A stretch of DNA of 53,826 bases, taken from positions 1 to 53,826 of the forward strand of contig JANXTT010000132.1 of the NCBI GenBank assembly GCA_025352225.1. Direction: 5' to 3'. Made by a program: the position numbers and the translations under genes. Numbering within the stretch: the stretch's first letter is position 1; each line of letters begins with the position of its first letter. This document shows positions 9,350 through 17,859 of the stretch, in pieces. The notes under the pieces are model-generated. The model ran no database searches, had not been told where the DNA came from, and saw only the letters and a program-made list of their open reading frames with translations. Source of the stretch: Mucilaginibacter sp. (GTDB taxonomy: Bacteria > Bacteroidota > Bacteroidia > Sphingobacteriales > Sphingobacteriaceae).

Positions 9350-9568
9350 TTAATCTTTTTTAGCTGGAGGAGCGTCTCGCTCCACATTTAAAGTATAGGC
9401 AGATTCTGATGCTTTGTCGGCCTGTTTAAGGCGGGCAATATCGCCATCAATATCATCTGGAAGGGGTTCACTGGTATCAAGCCCGTCCGAGTGTATGTCT
9501 TGCTGGCTTGGTTGTTCGTCAGCCTCAGGTTCTGTATCGTTAAATTTATCGTTCTCTGGATCTATCAT
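9350..9568 (-). CDS. Small acidic hypothetical protein
   Basis: Unrecognised, about 72 residues starting MIDPENDKFND; rich in Asp, Glu, Ser and Pro with a short helical DIARLKQADKASES stretch. No signal or membrane segment. I place the start at the ATG at 9568; an in-frame TTG 21 bases upstream would add seven residues. Solo gene, convergent with the TIGR02757 gene. Acidic composition and codon use make it a plausible real gene, but nothing points to a role. Confidence 0.5.
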   Translation of the reverse strand: MIDPENDKFNDTEPEADEQPSQQDIHSDGLDTSEPLPDDIDGDIARLKQADKASESAYTLNVERDAPPAKKD

Positions 9569-9737
9569 GGTATTTGTTTTTAAATACAACCGTATATGGG
9601 GGATGTTGTTTTTTATTTACCGTAACTTATAATGATACGCAAACACTAACTGACGTTGCTTTTTTTGGATCCGCCAATTTTATATTGAAAAATATAACCC
9701 TTAGGAACATTCCCCCCAATTCCCGACCTTTGTTTCA

Positions 9738-11144
9738 ATGTCTCAATACTCATATCTCAATACTCAAATCTCCGTAAAAGAAGAAACCATAGTAGCCCTG
9801 GCCACTCCAACAGGTACTGGCGCTATTGGTGTTATCCGGCTTTCGGGGCCAGATGCCGTGGTGATAGCCAATAGTGTTTTTAGAGGTAAAGACTTAGCCG
9901 AACAAGCATCACATACCATACATTTTGGAAATATTGTTGATGGTGATGTTGTGTTGGACGAAGTGCTGGCTTCGGTATTTATAGCGCCGCGATCGTACAC
10001 CCGCGAGAATGTAGTGGAAATATCATGCCATGGCTCTGTGTATATCATCGAATCCATCATAAAGCTCTTTATTAAGCAAGGAGCACGCTCGGCTAAACCC
10101 GGCGAGTTTACAATGAGAGCCTTTATTAATGGCCAGCTCGATCTGAGTCAGGCCGAGGCAGTTGCCGATCTGATCGCATCTAATTCCAAAGCATCGCAAC
10201 AGGTAGCTATGCAGCAGTTGCGCGGCGGTTACAGCAACCAGTTACAGCAGCTCAGAGAGCAACTGGTTACCTTTGCATCACTTATCGAGTTAGAACTCGA
10301 TTTCTCGGAAGAAGATGTAGAATTTGCTAACCGGATACAATTAAAGCAGTTGATAGTTGATATCAGTAAAATGGTTAGTCAGCTAATCCAATCGTTCGAC
10401 CTGGGGAACGCCATAAAGCACGGGGTAAATACCGTTATAGCAGGCCGGCCAAATGCGGGCAAATCAACCTTGTTAAACGCGTTGTTAAATGAAGACCGTG
10501 CCATAGTGAGCCATATTGCGGGCACCACCCGCGATACGATAGAGGAGGTACTGAATATTAATGGCATTAACTTCCGCCTGATAGATACCGCGGGGTTACG
10601 CGAGGCTACCGATACCATTGAGGCAATTGGGGTGCAAAAAACAATGGAAAAGATCAGCCAGTCGGCGCTGCTTTTATACGTATTTGATGCCGAAACCATG
10701 ACGGCGGCGGAAGTAGAACGAGATATGCAAAGCCTGATACACCCGGGCTTGCCTGCCATTGCTGTAGCCAACAAGATAGATCTGCTATACAACGGTGCCC
10801 TGGCTGCTGATTTTCAGGTATTTAAAGATGTAAAACTCATTGAAGTATCCGCCAAACAAAAGCAACATATTGACGATCTGAAACAAACCATATATAACCA
10901 TGCCATACAAGGCAAACTAACAAGTAACGAAACGCTGGTAACCAATATACGCCACCTGGAAGCATTGCAAAAAACCGAAGAAGCCTTAATACGGGTTTTA
11001 AACGGTATTGATAACCCCATAACATCCGATTTTTTAGCTATGGATATTAAACAGGCCCTGCATTACCTTGGCGAAATAACAGGTACTGTAACTACCGATG
11101 ACCTGCTTGATAATATATTTTCGAAATTCTGTATCGGTAAATAA
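9738..11144 (+). CDS. mnmE: tRNA modification GTPase MnmE
   Basis: Works with MnmG to make 5-carboxymethylaminomethyl uridine at the wobble position of certain tRNAs. The 468-residue protein shows the N-terminal folate-binding domain (IVALATPTGTGAIGVIRLSG), the P-loop GRPNAGKS with Lys242, the DTAGLR switch motif and the C-terminal CIGK essential for catalysis. The only usable start is the ATG at 9738; its first codons fall in a 12-bp repeated word (9741-9752 and 9755-9766). The last codons form the left attachment site of the neighbouring element, and the gene stays intact. Confidence 0.96.
   Translation: MSQYSYLNTQISVKEETIVALATPTGTGAIGVIRLSGPDAVVIANSVFRGKDLAEQASHTIHFGNIVDGDVVLDEVLASVFIAPRSYTRENVVEISCHGSVYIIESIIKLFIKQGARSAKPGEFTMRAFINGQLDLSQAEAVADLIASNSKASQQVAMQQLRGGYSNQLQQLREQLVTFASLIELELDFSEEDVEFANRIQLKQLIVDISKMVSQLIQSFDLGNAIKHGVNTVIAGRPNAGKSTLLNALLNEDRAIVSHIAGTTRDTIEEVLNINGINFRLIDTAGLREATDTIEAIGVQKTMEKISQSALLLYVFDAETMTAAEVERDMQSLIHPGLPAIAVANKIDLLYNGALAADFQVFKDVKLIEVSAKQKQHIDDLKQTIYNHAIQGKLTSNETLVTNIRHLEALQKTEEALIRVLNGIDNPITSDFLAMDIKQALHYLGEITGTVTTDDLLDNIFSKFCIGK
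9741..9766. repeat. Short tandem repeat in the first codons of mnmE
   Basis: tctcaatactca occurs at 9741-9752 and again at 9755-9766, a 14-bp period. It encodes the unusual start MSQYSYLNTQIS of MnmE, upstream of the conserved IVALATP. Confidence 0.75.
11127..11144 (+). mobile_element. Left attachment site (attL) in the 3' end of mnmE
   Basis: TTCTGTATCGGTAAATAA encodes the last residues FCIGK and the stop of MnmE. The same 18 bases recur with two differences at 27968-27985, and a tyrosine recombinase gene begins 254 bp inside. Use of the 3' end of trmE/mnmE as an integration site is known from the SGI1 island of enterobacteria. Confidence 0.7.
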
Positions 11145-11241
11145 TTGGTTTTCAATTACTTGCAATTGTTTTCATTCCGATATCATTATCGCCGTTTGTT
11201 TTGCAATGAGCAATTATGATTTGCTATAAGTTTCCCACTTT

Positions 11242-11290
11242 TGGTGACGTTTTTGTAACGCTCCACCTTTTCGACACCAAAACGTCACCA
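11242..11290. repeat. 12-bp inverted repeat near attL
   Basis: tggtgacgtttt at 11242-11253 and aaaacgtcacca at 11279-11290 are perfect inverted copies with 25 bp between. They lie between attL and the integrase gene, where recombinase arm sites or an integrase operator are expected. No gene is seen in 11145-11397. Confidence 0.75.
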
Positions 11291-11397
11291 TCTAAGTCCG
11301 CCATTAGTGGGCTTTTATTTTTGCTTCGCATTTGTCATTCTCGTTTTTTTGTAAGTATCGAAGTGTGACCTTCCAATAAGACAAATCGTAAAGAATT

Positions 11398-12507
11398 ATG
11401 GCAAGCATTAGTATCAGAGAAAGAGCGTTAAAGGACGGGAAATCCCGATTGGTTCTCGATTATTATTTCCCAGGAGGTAAACGCAAAACGGAAAAGTTGG
11501 ATATATCCGTTGTTGATAAACCTACCACACGTGAGGAAAGAGAGACAAATAAAACTAACAGGCAACTTGCCGAAGCTATCAGAGCCAAACGCCTGTTAGA
11601 AAATCAAAATAAACAATATGGGTTTACTAATACCCAAAAGTTACAAAGCAGTTTTCCGGATTACTTTAAAAAACAAACTGAAGAACGTAGGCGCACTGGT
11701 AGCTACGGTAACTGGCTAAGTACTTACCAAATTTTGCTGAAGTTCTTAAATGGTAAGGATCTCACTTTTGAAGAGGTAGATACTAACTTCCTTGAAAAGT
11801 TTAAAAAGCATTTACTCGAGGCGAGAATAACTAAAAGTAACACGAGGCTCGCTCAAAACTCCGCTCTGTCGTATTTTAACAAAGTTAAGGCCGCACTTAA
11901 TCAAGCCTTTGACGAAAAGATTATTCCGGACAAGGTAGGTCAAAGAGTAAAAAGTATTAAGGAGCAAGATACCCACCGGGAATATTTAACATTAGAAGAA
12001 TTAAAAAAGTTGATCGATGCTGAGTGCGAGATCGAAATATTGAAAAATGCTTTCCTATTTAGTGCTGCTACAGGTTTGAGATGGTCGGATGTTAATGCAC
12101 TAACATGGGCGAATATTGAATATTCAGATGAGCTAAAATGCAACCAGTTGAGATTTACACAACAAAAGACAAAAGGAGTGGAACTATTACCTATCAGTGA
12201 TCAAGCACTAACCTTTACAGGTGAACGCTGTAAAGATGACGAACGGGTTTTTAAAGGTCTAAAGTATAGTGCATGGCACAATATTAAGCTCGCACAGTGG
12301 GTAATGCGAGCAGGGATCAAAAAGAACATCAGTTTTCATTGTGCCCGACACACCTACGCAACGCTAATGCTTACCCATAATGTAGATATTTTCACAGTTT
12401 CGAAATTATTGGGCCACAGAAATCTAAAAACTACGCAAATTTACGCAAAGGTTATTGACCGCAGAAAGGTCGAAGCCGTTAATCAATTACCAACATTTAA
12501 CTTTTGA
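11398..12507 (+). CDS. int: Tyrosine recombinase/integrase
   Basis: Site-specific recombinase of 369 residues that presumably inserts and excises the element at mnmE. An N-terminal arm-type domain is followed by a SAM-like core-binding domain (about 90-195) and the catalytic domain with Arg228 (TGLRWSD), His314 and Arg317 (HCARH), His340 (LGHRN) and Tyr349 (TTQIYAKV), the complete R-H-R-H-Y set. The architecture is that of Bacteroidota phage_integrase/SAM-like 5 integrases. Oriented away from attL into the element. Confidence 0.93.
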   Translation: MASISIRERALKDGKSRLVLDYYFPGGKRKTEKLDISVVDKPTTREERETNKTNRQLAEAIRAKRLLENQNKQYGFTNTQKLQSSFPDYFKKQTEERRRTGSYGNWLSTYQILLKFLNGKDLTFEEVDTNFLEKFKKHLLEARITKSNTRLAQNSALSYFNKVKAALNQAFDEKIIPDKVGQRVKSIKEQDTHREYLTLEELKKLIDAECEIEILKNAFLFSAATGLRWSDVNALTWANIEYSDELKCNQLRFTQQKTKGVELLPISDQALTFTGERCKDDERVFKGLKYSAWHNIKLAQWVMRAGIKKNISFHCARHTYATLMLTHNVDIFTVSKLLGHRNLKTTQIYAKVIDRRKVEAVNQLPTFNF

Positions 12508-12515
12508 TCATTTAT

Positions 12516-13490
12516 ATGGAAATATCCTATTTGCATTTCATTGAAAACCTTGACAAAAATTTCAAACAACTACAGACAGAATACTTAGATTTTTATAAGG
12601 CGTTCAGAAGCCGTGACACGAAATCATTTCAATTACTCAGAAACGAATGGGACATGGCGTTTAACGATATTCACAGTCCCGGTATGCTTATCATGGATGC
12701 GTTGCTTGAACTTGAAGAAGATGGTGAATTAGAAAAGCTAATTAAAGGTCAGCTATTAAATAATAACCTAGGCATTATAGAATATTCAAAGAATCTCCTT
12801 AAGATTCAGTATGACTTTATATTAAACGAATTTCAAAACACTGCGATTTACATTATTGAAAACAATTATGAAAGCTATACTTTTTTAGAACGCTTGTATG
12901 ATGGCGATAAGACATTGACACATGAAGAGTACTTCAAAGCCATACAGATACATTTTGTGGAGGTGTTTACCATCTTCCAAAACACGCTTTATTCGTCATA
13001 TCGCCTTTTTGATCGGTACATGTTTATTGTTTCCAATGAAGCACAATTTTCAGGAGCACAAGTTGATAGCGAAATAGATCATGAATTTATTGAACCAATA
13101 AATTTAAAGTATAAAGATGAAGAAAGAGAAGAAATAATGAAAAGGATGTACGATACGCTAAATGACGAATTCATAGAATCAATGCCATTTGGAGAATTCA
13201 GTTTATACTTCAAAAGTAGCGATATTAAACGAAAAATATTTTGGAAAGGTACCGATTTAGAGTTGGTATTGTTATTTGAAGGAATAAATATTGGCCCCAA
13301 CTTAAGGAAAATTAATATTCACAACGATGCAAAAGACCTTTTGTGCAATACGTTCTTAAACAAATATGGGAAGGATTTTATAAGAAAAAACCTAAACGAC
13401 AACATTAGAAATTCTCGCGGTAAACTGGAAAACCGAATTGATGATCGGTTAATTACTCTAGTTGTCGGTATAAATGAAAAAGCCAAATAG
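12516..13490 (+). CDS. Unknown protein downstream of integrase
   Basis: Unrecognised 324-residue, mostly helical and acidic protein starting MEISYLHFIENLDKN at the ATG at 12516, 8 bp after the integrase stop; an upstream in-frame TTG would overlap that stop. A C-terminal stretch KIFWKGTDLELVLLFEGI faintly recalls the helix at the end of RteC regulators, which control excision of Bacteroides conjugative transposons, but the match is too weak to name it. Position directly behind int suggests a role in element maintenance. Confidence 0.65.
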   Translation: MEISYLHFIENLDKNFKQLQTEYLDFYKAFRSRDTKSFQLLRNEWDMAFNDIHSPGMLIMDALLELEEDGELEKLIKGQLLNNNLGIIEYSKNLLKIQYDFILNEFQNTAIYIIENNYESYTFLERLYDGDKTLTHEEYFKAIQIHFVEVFTIFQNTLYSSYRLFDRYMFIVSNEAQFSGAQVDSEIDHEFIEPINLKYKDEEREEIMKRMYDTLNDEFIESMPFGEFSLYFKSSDIKRKIFWKGTDLELVLLFEGINIGPNLRKINIHNDAKDLLCNTFLNKYGKDFIRKNLNDNIRNSRGKLENRIDDRLITLVVGINEKAK

Positions 13491-13521
13491 TAGCTTAACT
13501 GCCTATTGTTGAGCTATTTTT

Positions 13522-13559
13522 GACAGTAGCATTAGTAGCATGCTACTTATGCTACTGTC
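13522..13559. promoter_or_regulatory. 38-bp near-perfect palindrome built of AGTAGCA words
   Basis: Outer arms gacagtagcat and atgctactgtc (11 bp each, perfect) enclose the 14-bp perfect palindrome agtagcatgctact, with only a T-T mismatch between them. Four AGTAGCA words, two per strand, result. It is 32 bp after a stop and 81 bp before the HTH gene start. No T tract follows, so an operator or replication/transfer site is more likely than a terminator. Confidence 0.7.
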
Positions 13560-13640
13560 TGATTTTCAGTTTGTTATAATTGTTATTTAGTTTTGCGACA
13601 GACAATTAAGGTGCTAGCCCTTAATAAAACTAATAATAAA

Positions 13641-13913
13641 ATGAATACTGAAATATCACAACAGTTAAATCGGATAGAAAGCCTCCTGCTTTCTCAAAAG
13701 AAGGTCTACAATGTAGATGACCTTAGCCGGGTAACCGGTTACTCAAAGAGTTTTATTTATAAAGCAACTGCATCACGGGAACTACCTCATAGTTCGCCGC
13801 GTCACGGTCGCTTATTTTTTGATCGCGACGCTATCGATGATTGGCTCCTCAGCAATCCTGTGCCAACCAAAAGAGAAATGGAACAAATTTCACTTAACTA
13901 TTTAAATAAATAA
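13641..13913 (+). CDS. Excisionase-like helix-turn-helix DNA-binding protein
   Basis: About 90 residues starting MNTEISQQLNRIE at the first ATG. The middle matches the MerR/excisionase-like HTH_17 domain: VYNVDDLSRVTGYSKSFIYK forms the helix-turn-helix, followed by the wing (SSPRHGRLFFDRDAIDDWL). Such proteins direct excision or regulate genes of integrative elements. The conspicuous palindrome at 13522-13559 lies in its upstream region and might be its binding site (inference). The next gene follows after 4 bp. Confidence 0.8.
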   Translation: MNTEISQQLNRIESLLLSQKKVYNVDDLSRVTGYSKSFIYKATASRELPHSSPRHGRLFFDRDAIDDWLLSNPVPTKREMEQISLNYLNK

Positions 13914-13917
13914 ACTC

Positions 13918-14514
13918 ATGGAAGAAAACTTAACAGAACAAAATTCAATAGCTAGTATGATTATTAAAGGGTGCATTACCTTTAGGAAGCACCATTTATT
14001 TGACAACAGTATCTTTTTTTATCCGTACGCTGTCGCTGGTGATGTTGAAGACATAAGTCAGGGTAAAAATTTACAGAAATTAGGATGCCGTGTAACCAAA
14101 GAATTTGATGTTGTCAGGAATTGCATCAATACCAACATGACTTTTTTCGAGAAAAGTGAAGATGATTATCACTTTGAAGATGATTATCAAATTGGAATGC
14201 GTGCCAACCTTCCGAATTGCAACGTGGCTTACGGCAGTGACACTTTTTTTTACGAAAATGAGGGCGTTTGTATAGACGGAAAATTTATTCTGACGGAAGA
14301 TAATCGCAATTATATCAGTCTTTATTGCCTTAAAGATGAGTCACTCGCTATACATTTCGTCGCCGATGATTTAATTAGGGATACCTTGTTAAATCAGGAA
14401 TTTGAACGGTATAGAACATCTTGTGAGATCATTAATCCAAAGAAGGAGGTCATGAAAAGTATTGATTTGGAAAGGACGAAGATTGAATGTGTAACAAATG
14501 AGCAGGAAGAATAA
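13918..14514 (+). CDS. Unknown protein
   Basis: Unrecognised 198-residue protein starting MEENLTEQNSIASMI, 4 bp after the HTH gene and probably cotranscribed with it. No signal peptide or membrane segment; Asp/Glu-rich central part (KSEDDYHFEDDYQ) and several cysteines (about positions 19, 57, 69, 101). No known motif was identified. Confidence 0.65.
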   Translation: MEENLTEQNSIASMIIKGCITFRKHHLFDNSIFFYPYAVAGDVEDISQGKNLQKLGCRVTKEFDVVRNCINTNMTFFEKSEDDYHFEDDYQIGMRANLPNCNVAYGSDTFFYENEGVCIDGKFILTEDNRNYISLYCLKDESLAIHFVADDLIRDTLLNQEFERYRTSCEIINPKKEVMKSIDLERTKIECVTNEQEE

Positions 14515-14623
14515 GGGGATGAAAAATTTCTATAATCTTCATTGACTACTCAATCAAATAACAAACCGGCAGGCTACCGAAAAGTGGTCTGCTAATTAAA
14601 AAATTTATTAAAATAAAAAAGCT

Positions 14624-15145
14624 ATGGCATATGCATCAGCAAATTTAGAACTATTAGAAGGCGATTTTAACTACATGGGTAAATTAAATGTCACTCACGT
14701 TTCGGGTAATTTAAAAACACTTGATTTTGACATCAATGCCGACACCCAAATAGTATTTCATAAGGAAACAACACGTCAAGGTAAGCGATATTCTTATAAA
14801 TATGGACTTAGCTTAAAAAATCCAAATGCTGAAAATTCATTAAGTATTGATTTGGCGACAAAGCCGGGCAAGGGTATCATATTTGGTGCATTAAGAGCTT
14901 CGGAATGGGGCTTTAGAAGAAATACTTCACGAAACGAATATTGCACTGTGGAGTTCGGAAAAAACAGTGCGGAGATCATCTTTTTTAAAGAGGAACATTT
15001 TGAGGGTAAGAAATTAAAAATAAACTGTCGAGATGAAATGTTGAAAGATCAAGGTGCAGTGTTTGAAGCGATCAAATATCTAAAACTGGATGCTCGAAGA
15101 GTAAATGAGACTTTCCGAATTAAATCCAAACTAATAACGATTTGA
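14624..15145 (+). CDS. Unknown protein upstream of the replication initiator
   Basis: Unrecognised 173-residue soluble protein starting MAYASANLELLEGDF, basic and beta-rich by pattern, with two cysteines. It starts 109 bp after the previous gene and lies upstream of the putative replication initiator. Single-strand binding or replication accessory proteins sit in this place in ssDNA phages, but I see no motif that supports that role. Confidence 0.6.
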   Translation: MAYASANLELLEGDFNYMGKLNVTHVSGNLKTLDFDINADTQIVFHKETTRQGKRYSYKYGLSLKNPNAENSLSIDLATKPGKGIIFGALRASEWGFRRNTSRNEYCTVEFGKNSAEIIFFKEEHFEGKKLKINCRDEMLKDQGAVFEAIKYLKLDARRVNETFRIKSKLITI

Positions 15146-15280
15146 TTGATGTCTCGTTATGATTGCCTCAATGATGTAAAGTGTAGCGGATAAATTAGTA
15201 TATATATATAAACATCACTTGAGCACTAAAACGAGACCTTTTAAAACAATAATTTAAATAAACTAAAACAACCCTATAAC

Positions 15281-16219
15281 ATGGTAGACACATTAGGAGC
15301 ATACATGCCACGTAACAACACTAATAATTCTTTAATTGAATCCTTATTGCAAAGAATATCTAATATTGAAACCGTCACTAAGGATGGGATAGAAAAACAC
15401 AAAGGGTACGTACAAAATATTAAGGTTCAGGTTGACCAGCATGGTATTAGTACATATGGTAGCCTGTCTAGACTTTTAAACGGTAATAATGTTCAGTCAT
15501 TAGACAGCGCTTCGTTGGCATTGGCAGTTGAAAAATTAAGTGATGAAATGCATTTTTCAATGTACGATGCCAAAATCACCCGGTTAGATATTGCACAAAA
15601 TTTAAGTTTAAGCCGCCCTCCATCAAATTATTTTGAATCTCTCCTCAGTCAGGAACGTAAAGAGAGGTTACCTCACAAGCACGGCGTTTATTTCCGTAAC
15701 ACACAAGGAGAAAGTGTTTTTTATGATAAGATTGCAGAGATCAAAAAATATAAAACCAACGTCCCTAAAGAAATCCGTGATCAGAACATCTTGAAGTTTG
15801 AGGTAAGGTACTACAAGCATCGTAATGTTTGCAAACGTGTTGGTATTCCTGAGATGACTGTCGGTAAATTATGTGAGCCAACTGTTTATAGGGGGCTTTT
15901 ATATAATTGGGTTAATGAATACAGCAAGGTAGAAAAGAAAAAAGAGGTTGATCTCTTTGAAGATGAAGTGTTTAGGCAACCTAAAAAATTCTGCGATCGA
16001 ATGACTTATCAAGGTATTCAGTCAATTGGTGGGTTTGAGCCTATTAATGTTATAATAAGACAGGCGCGTGAACGCGGTGTTTTTAAATCGTATAAACAAG
16101 TAGTATCGTTAAGGCGCAAAATACAAGCGTTTAAAAGAATTGAAAATGGGAGCATTGATAACCCACTAGTTTTTGAGATGGATGGAAAGGTATTAGACAT
16201 CCTGTTACATAGCGATTAA
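15281..16219 (+). CDS. Putative rolling-circle replication initiator (phage gene II/X-like)
   Basis: A 312-residue protein. The segment GSLSRLLNGNNVQSLD, followed by a helix (AVEKLSDEMHFSM) and AKITRLDIAQN at about residues 62-108, is the arrangement I know from the phage/plasmid replication protein II/X family, which nicks one strand to start rolling-circle replication of filamentous phages and small plasmids. Candidate catalytic tyrosines are in the YYKHRN and VYRGLLYNW regions but cannot be assigned by eye. A hairpin terminator follows 34 bp after the stop. Confidence 0.6.
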   Translation: MVDTLGAYMPRNNTNNSLIESLLQRISNIETVTKDGIEKHKGYVQNIKVQVDQHGISTYGSLSRLLNGNNVQSLDSASLALAVEKLSDEMHFSMYDAKITRLDIAQNLSLSRPPSNYFESLLSQERKERLPHKHGVYFRNTQGESVFYDKIAEIKKYKTNVPKEIRDQNILKFEVRYYKHRNVCKRVGIPEMTVGKLCEPTVYRGLLYNWVNEYSKVEKKKEVDLFEDEVFRQPKKFCDRMTYQGIQSIGGFEPINVIIRQARERGVFKSYKQVVSLRRKIQAFKRIENGSIDNPLVFEMDGKVLDILLHSD

Positions 16220-16253
16220 ACATGCCTTAAACGATTTTGATTATTATTAGGTT

Positions 16254-16277
16254 AAAAGCTGCTGAAATGCGGCTTTT
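16254..16277 (+). terminator. Terminator after the replication initiator gene
   Basis: aaaagctgc at 16254-16262 pairs with gcggctttt at 16269-16277 (one G-T pair), 6-base loop, ending in a T run. It closes the plus-strand transcript that includes the initiator gene. Confidence 0.7.
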
Positions 16278-16382
16278 CTCGTTTATACAACATTTAAGAT
16301 GTAAATCAAGTAAATTCATACTACTTGTTTCAGCATGTGTGAAAGTTAAAACATTAACAGGAGCTTCACATAAAAATTTAAT

Positions 16383-16703
16383 ATGGGAAAAACACTATTA
16401 GAAATTCGCTGTAAGGATGGTTCAATAACAATTACTACTAAATTGATACATGGGATTTTCTTTTATCAACTAAGCAGTTTTGAAATACTCACCAATTTCA
16501 ACACACATGTGTTTGTTGATCTCGAAGATGCTTGGGTATACCTTAAACTACAATATCCCAAATGGTATCAACTGTACCTTGTCCAAATCAGCACCCAAAT
16601 GACTGAAATAATTAAAAAGGACTTTATAATGGCTTGTGATAAAAATGAACATACTATTGATAGCTGGCTCGTGCAGCTATTCGGTATCGGCTTAGGATTT
16701 TAA
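16383..16703 (+). CDS. Small unknown protein
   Basis: Unrecognised 106-residue protein starting MGKTLLEIRCKDGS. Rich in aromatic residues (several Trp, Tyr, Phe) and ending in a hydrophobic WLVQLFGIGLGF tail that may associate with a membrane. It stands alone between the initiator terminator and a convergent minus-strand gene. No function can be suggested. Confidence 0.5.
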   Translation: MGKTLLEIRCKDGSITITTKLIHGIFFYQLSSFEILTNFNTHVFVDLEDAWVYLKLQYPKWYQLYLVQISTQMTEIIKKDFIMACDKNEHTIDSWLVQLFGIGLGF

Positions 16704-16851
16704 TTTGATATTTTAAAGTTTAAAATAGTATTCCTTAATAAGCTAATAATCAGTATGGTATACGCTTTGATCACCACTTAAACCCGTAGTTGTATTGCCT
16801 TAATATTAAAATGCAAATAAGAAGTCCTTATTCTGTAAAATAATTATGAAT

Positions 16852-17340
16852 TTAGTTTCTTTTGACTAATTTTAAAATTCCCTCTCCATATATATGAGTG
16901 CAAATGCCAGCAGCTACTAAAATATTTGAGATGGTAGATGCCCTTCTATAAACAGTATTGCCTATGGGAGTATGATAATACTTATGTGCAACTATACCTT
17001 CGACTGTATCTAGTTCCAATTCTGGATTACCTAATGGAATACCAATAGACTTCTTTCCTTCTCTTTTTATGGTTTTTCCTTTATATGCAGAATATTCTAA
17101 TCGATTGTTAGTCAATAATGTTATAACTAATTCAAAAACCTTCAAAGGTAATTTTCTTGGATTTAGTACAGTTTCTCGGACTATAATCCCATCCAATTCA
17201 TTTTCATCATTAAATGATCTTGATACCGTGAAATTAGTTTTTCCTTTATTTTTTCCACTTGTCGGGGGGCTAAGATATTCTATCGTAGTAGTATCATCGA
17301 TTGTTTCTAACCAATTTATAAAATCTTGATATGTTTTCAT
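16852..17340 (-). CDS. Unknown protein, convergent
   Basis: Unrecognised 162-residue soluble protein starting MKTYQDFINWLETIDD. A basic central region (KTIKREGKKS) and a C-terminal helix. Same strand as the XRE regulator at 17500-17732, which lies 160 bp upstream in transcription direction, so the two could be cotranscribed as regulator and target. There is no active-site motif that would make it a toxin or nuclease. Confidence 0.6.
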   Translation of the reverse strand: MKTYQDFINWLETIDDTTTIEYLSPPTSGKNKGKTNFTVSRSFNDENELDGIIVRETVLNPRKLPLKVFELVITLLTNNRLEYSAYKGKTIKREGKKSIGIPLGNPELELDTVEGIVAHKYYHTPIGNTVYRRASTISNILVAAGICTHIYGEGILKLVKRN

Positions 17341-17499
17341 TTAATGTTTGATGTTCTACAATGTAGATTGTTGATTGAACACTTTAAAGATAAGGTTATA
17401 GATTCTGATATCGAGGAAATAACAAGTATACACACCTATTAATCATAACTCGTGTATGAACCCTTTCTTAATTGATAAATCGCATCTATGCTTTGATTT

Positions 17500-17736
17500 C
17501 TACTTTTTAGTTTCTAATAACTGTGACGGCCTTATGTCCAAGGCTTGTGCAAGTGCAAAAATTACCGATACACTTGTATTAATTACTCCTCGTTCAATCC
17601 TGCTCACTTGACTGTATTCAATCCCGGCAATATTGGCCAATGCTTCTTGAGAGAGAGTGCATTCGGTGCGATACCTTTTTACATTTTCTGCAAGGGTTTT
17701 AATTGCTATTGGATCCCGTAGTTGTGGCACATCCAA
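17500..17736 (-). CDS. XRE-family transcriptional regulator
   Basis: A compact 78-residue Cro/C1-type HTH protein: LAENVKRYRTECTLSQEALANIAGIEYSQVSRIERG is the classic helix-turn-helix, followed by a short dimerisation helix. No ATG is in frame; the start is the TTG at 17736 or a GTG at 17730. The 18-bp perfect palindrome at 17763-17780, just upstream of the start, is the obvious candidate operator. Small solo XRE proteins of this kind act as autoregulators of restriction-modification (C proteins) or phage genes. Confidence 0.85.
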   Translation of the reverse strand: MDVPQLRDPIAIKTLAENVKRYRTECTLSQEALANIAGIEYSQVSRIERGVINTSVSVIFALAQALDIRPSQLLETKK

Positions 17737-17762
17737 AGCTTGTTGTATTTTTTATTTTGACT

Positions 17763-17780
17763 TAAGGCAAATTTGCCTTA
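17763..17780. promoter_or_regulatory. 18-bp perfect palindrome, candidate XRE operator
   Basis: taaggcaaatttgcctta is self-complementary over its full 18 bases. It is 26 bp upstream of the XRE start and 79 bp upstream of the divergent secreted-protein gene, so one bound dimer could control both directions. Confidence 0.7.
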
Positions 17781-17859
17781 TTATTGAATTGTTTTATTAA
17801 GGTTTTTCGGGCTTTTTTATTTCCTAAGGAGGAGGGTTACCTAAATTTAAAATATCACT

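Noticed and set aside
16852..17736. Toxin-antitoxin pair made of the XRE regulator and the 162-residue protein
   Set aside because: They are 160 bp apart and the 162-residue protein shows no toxin motif.
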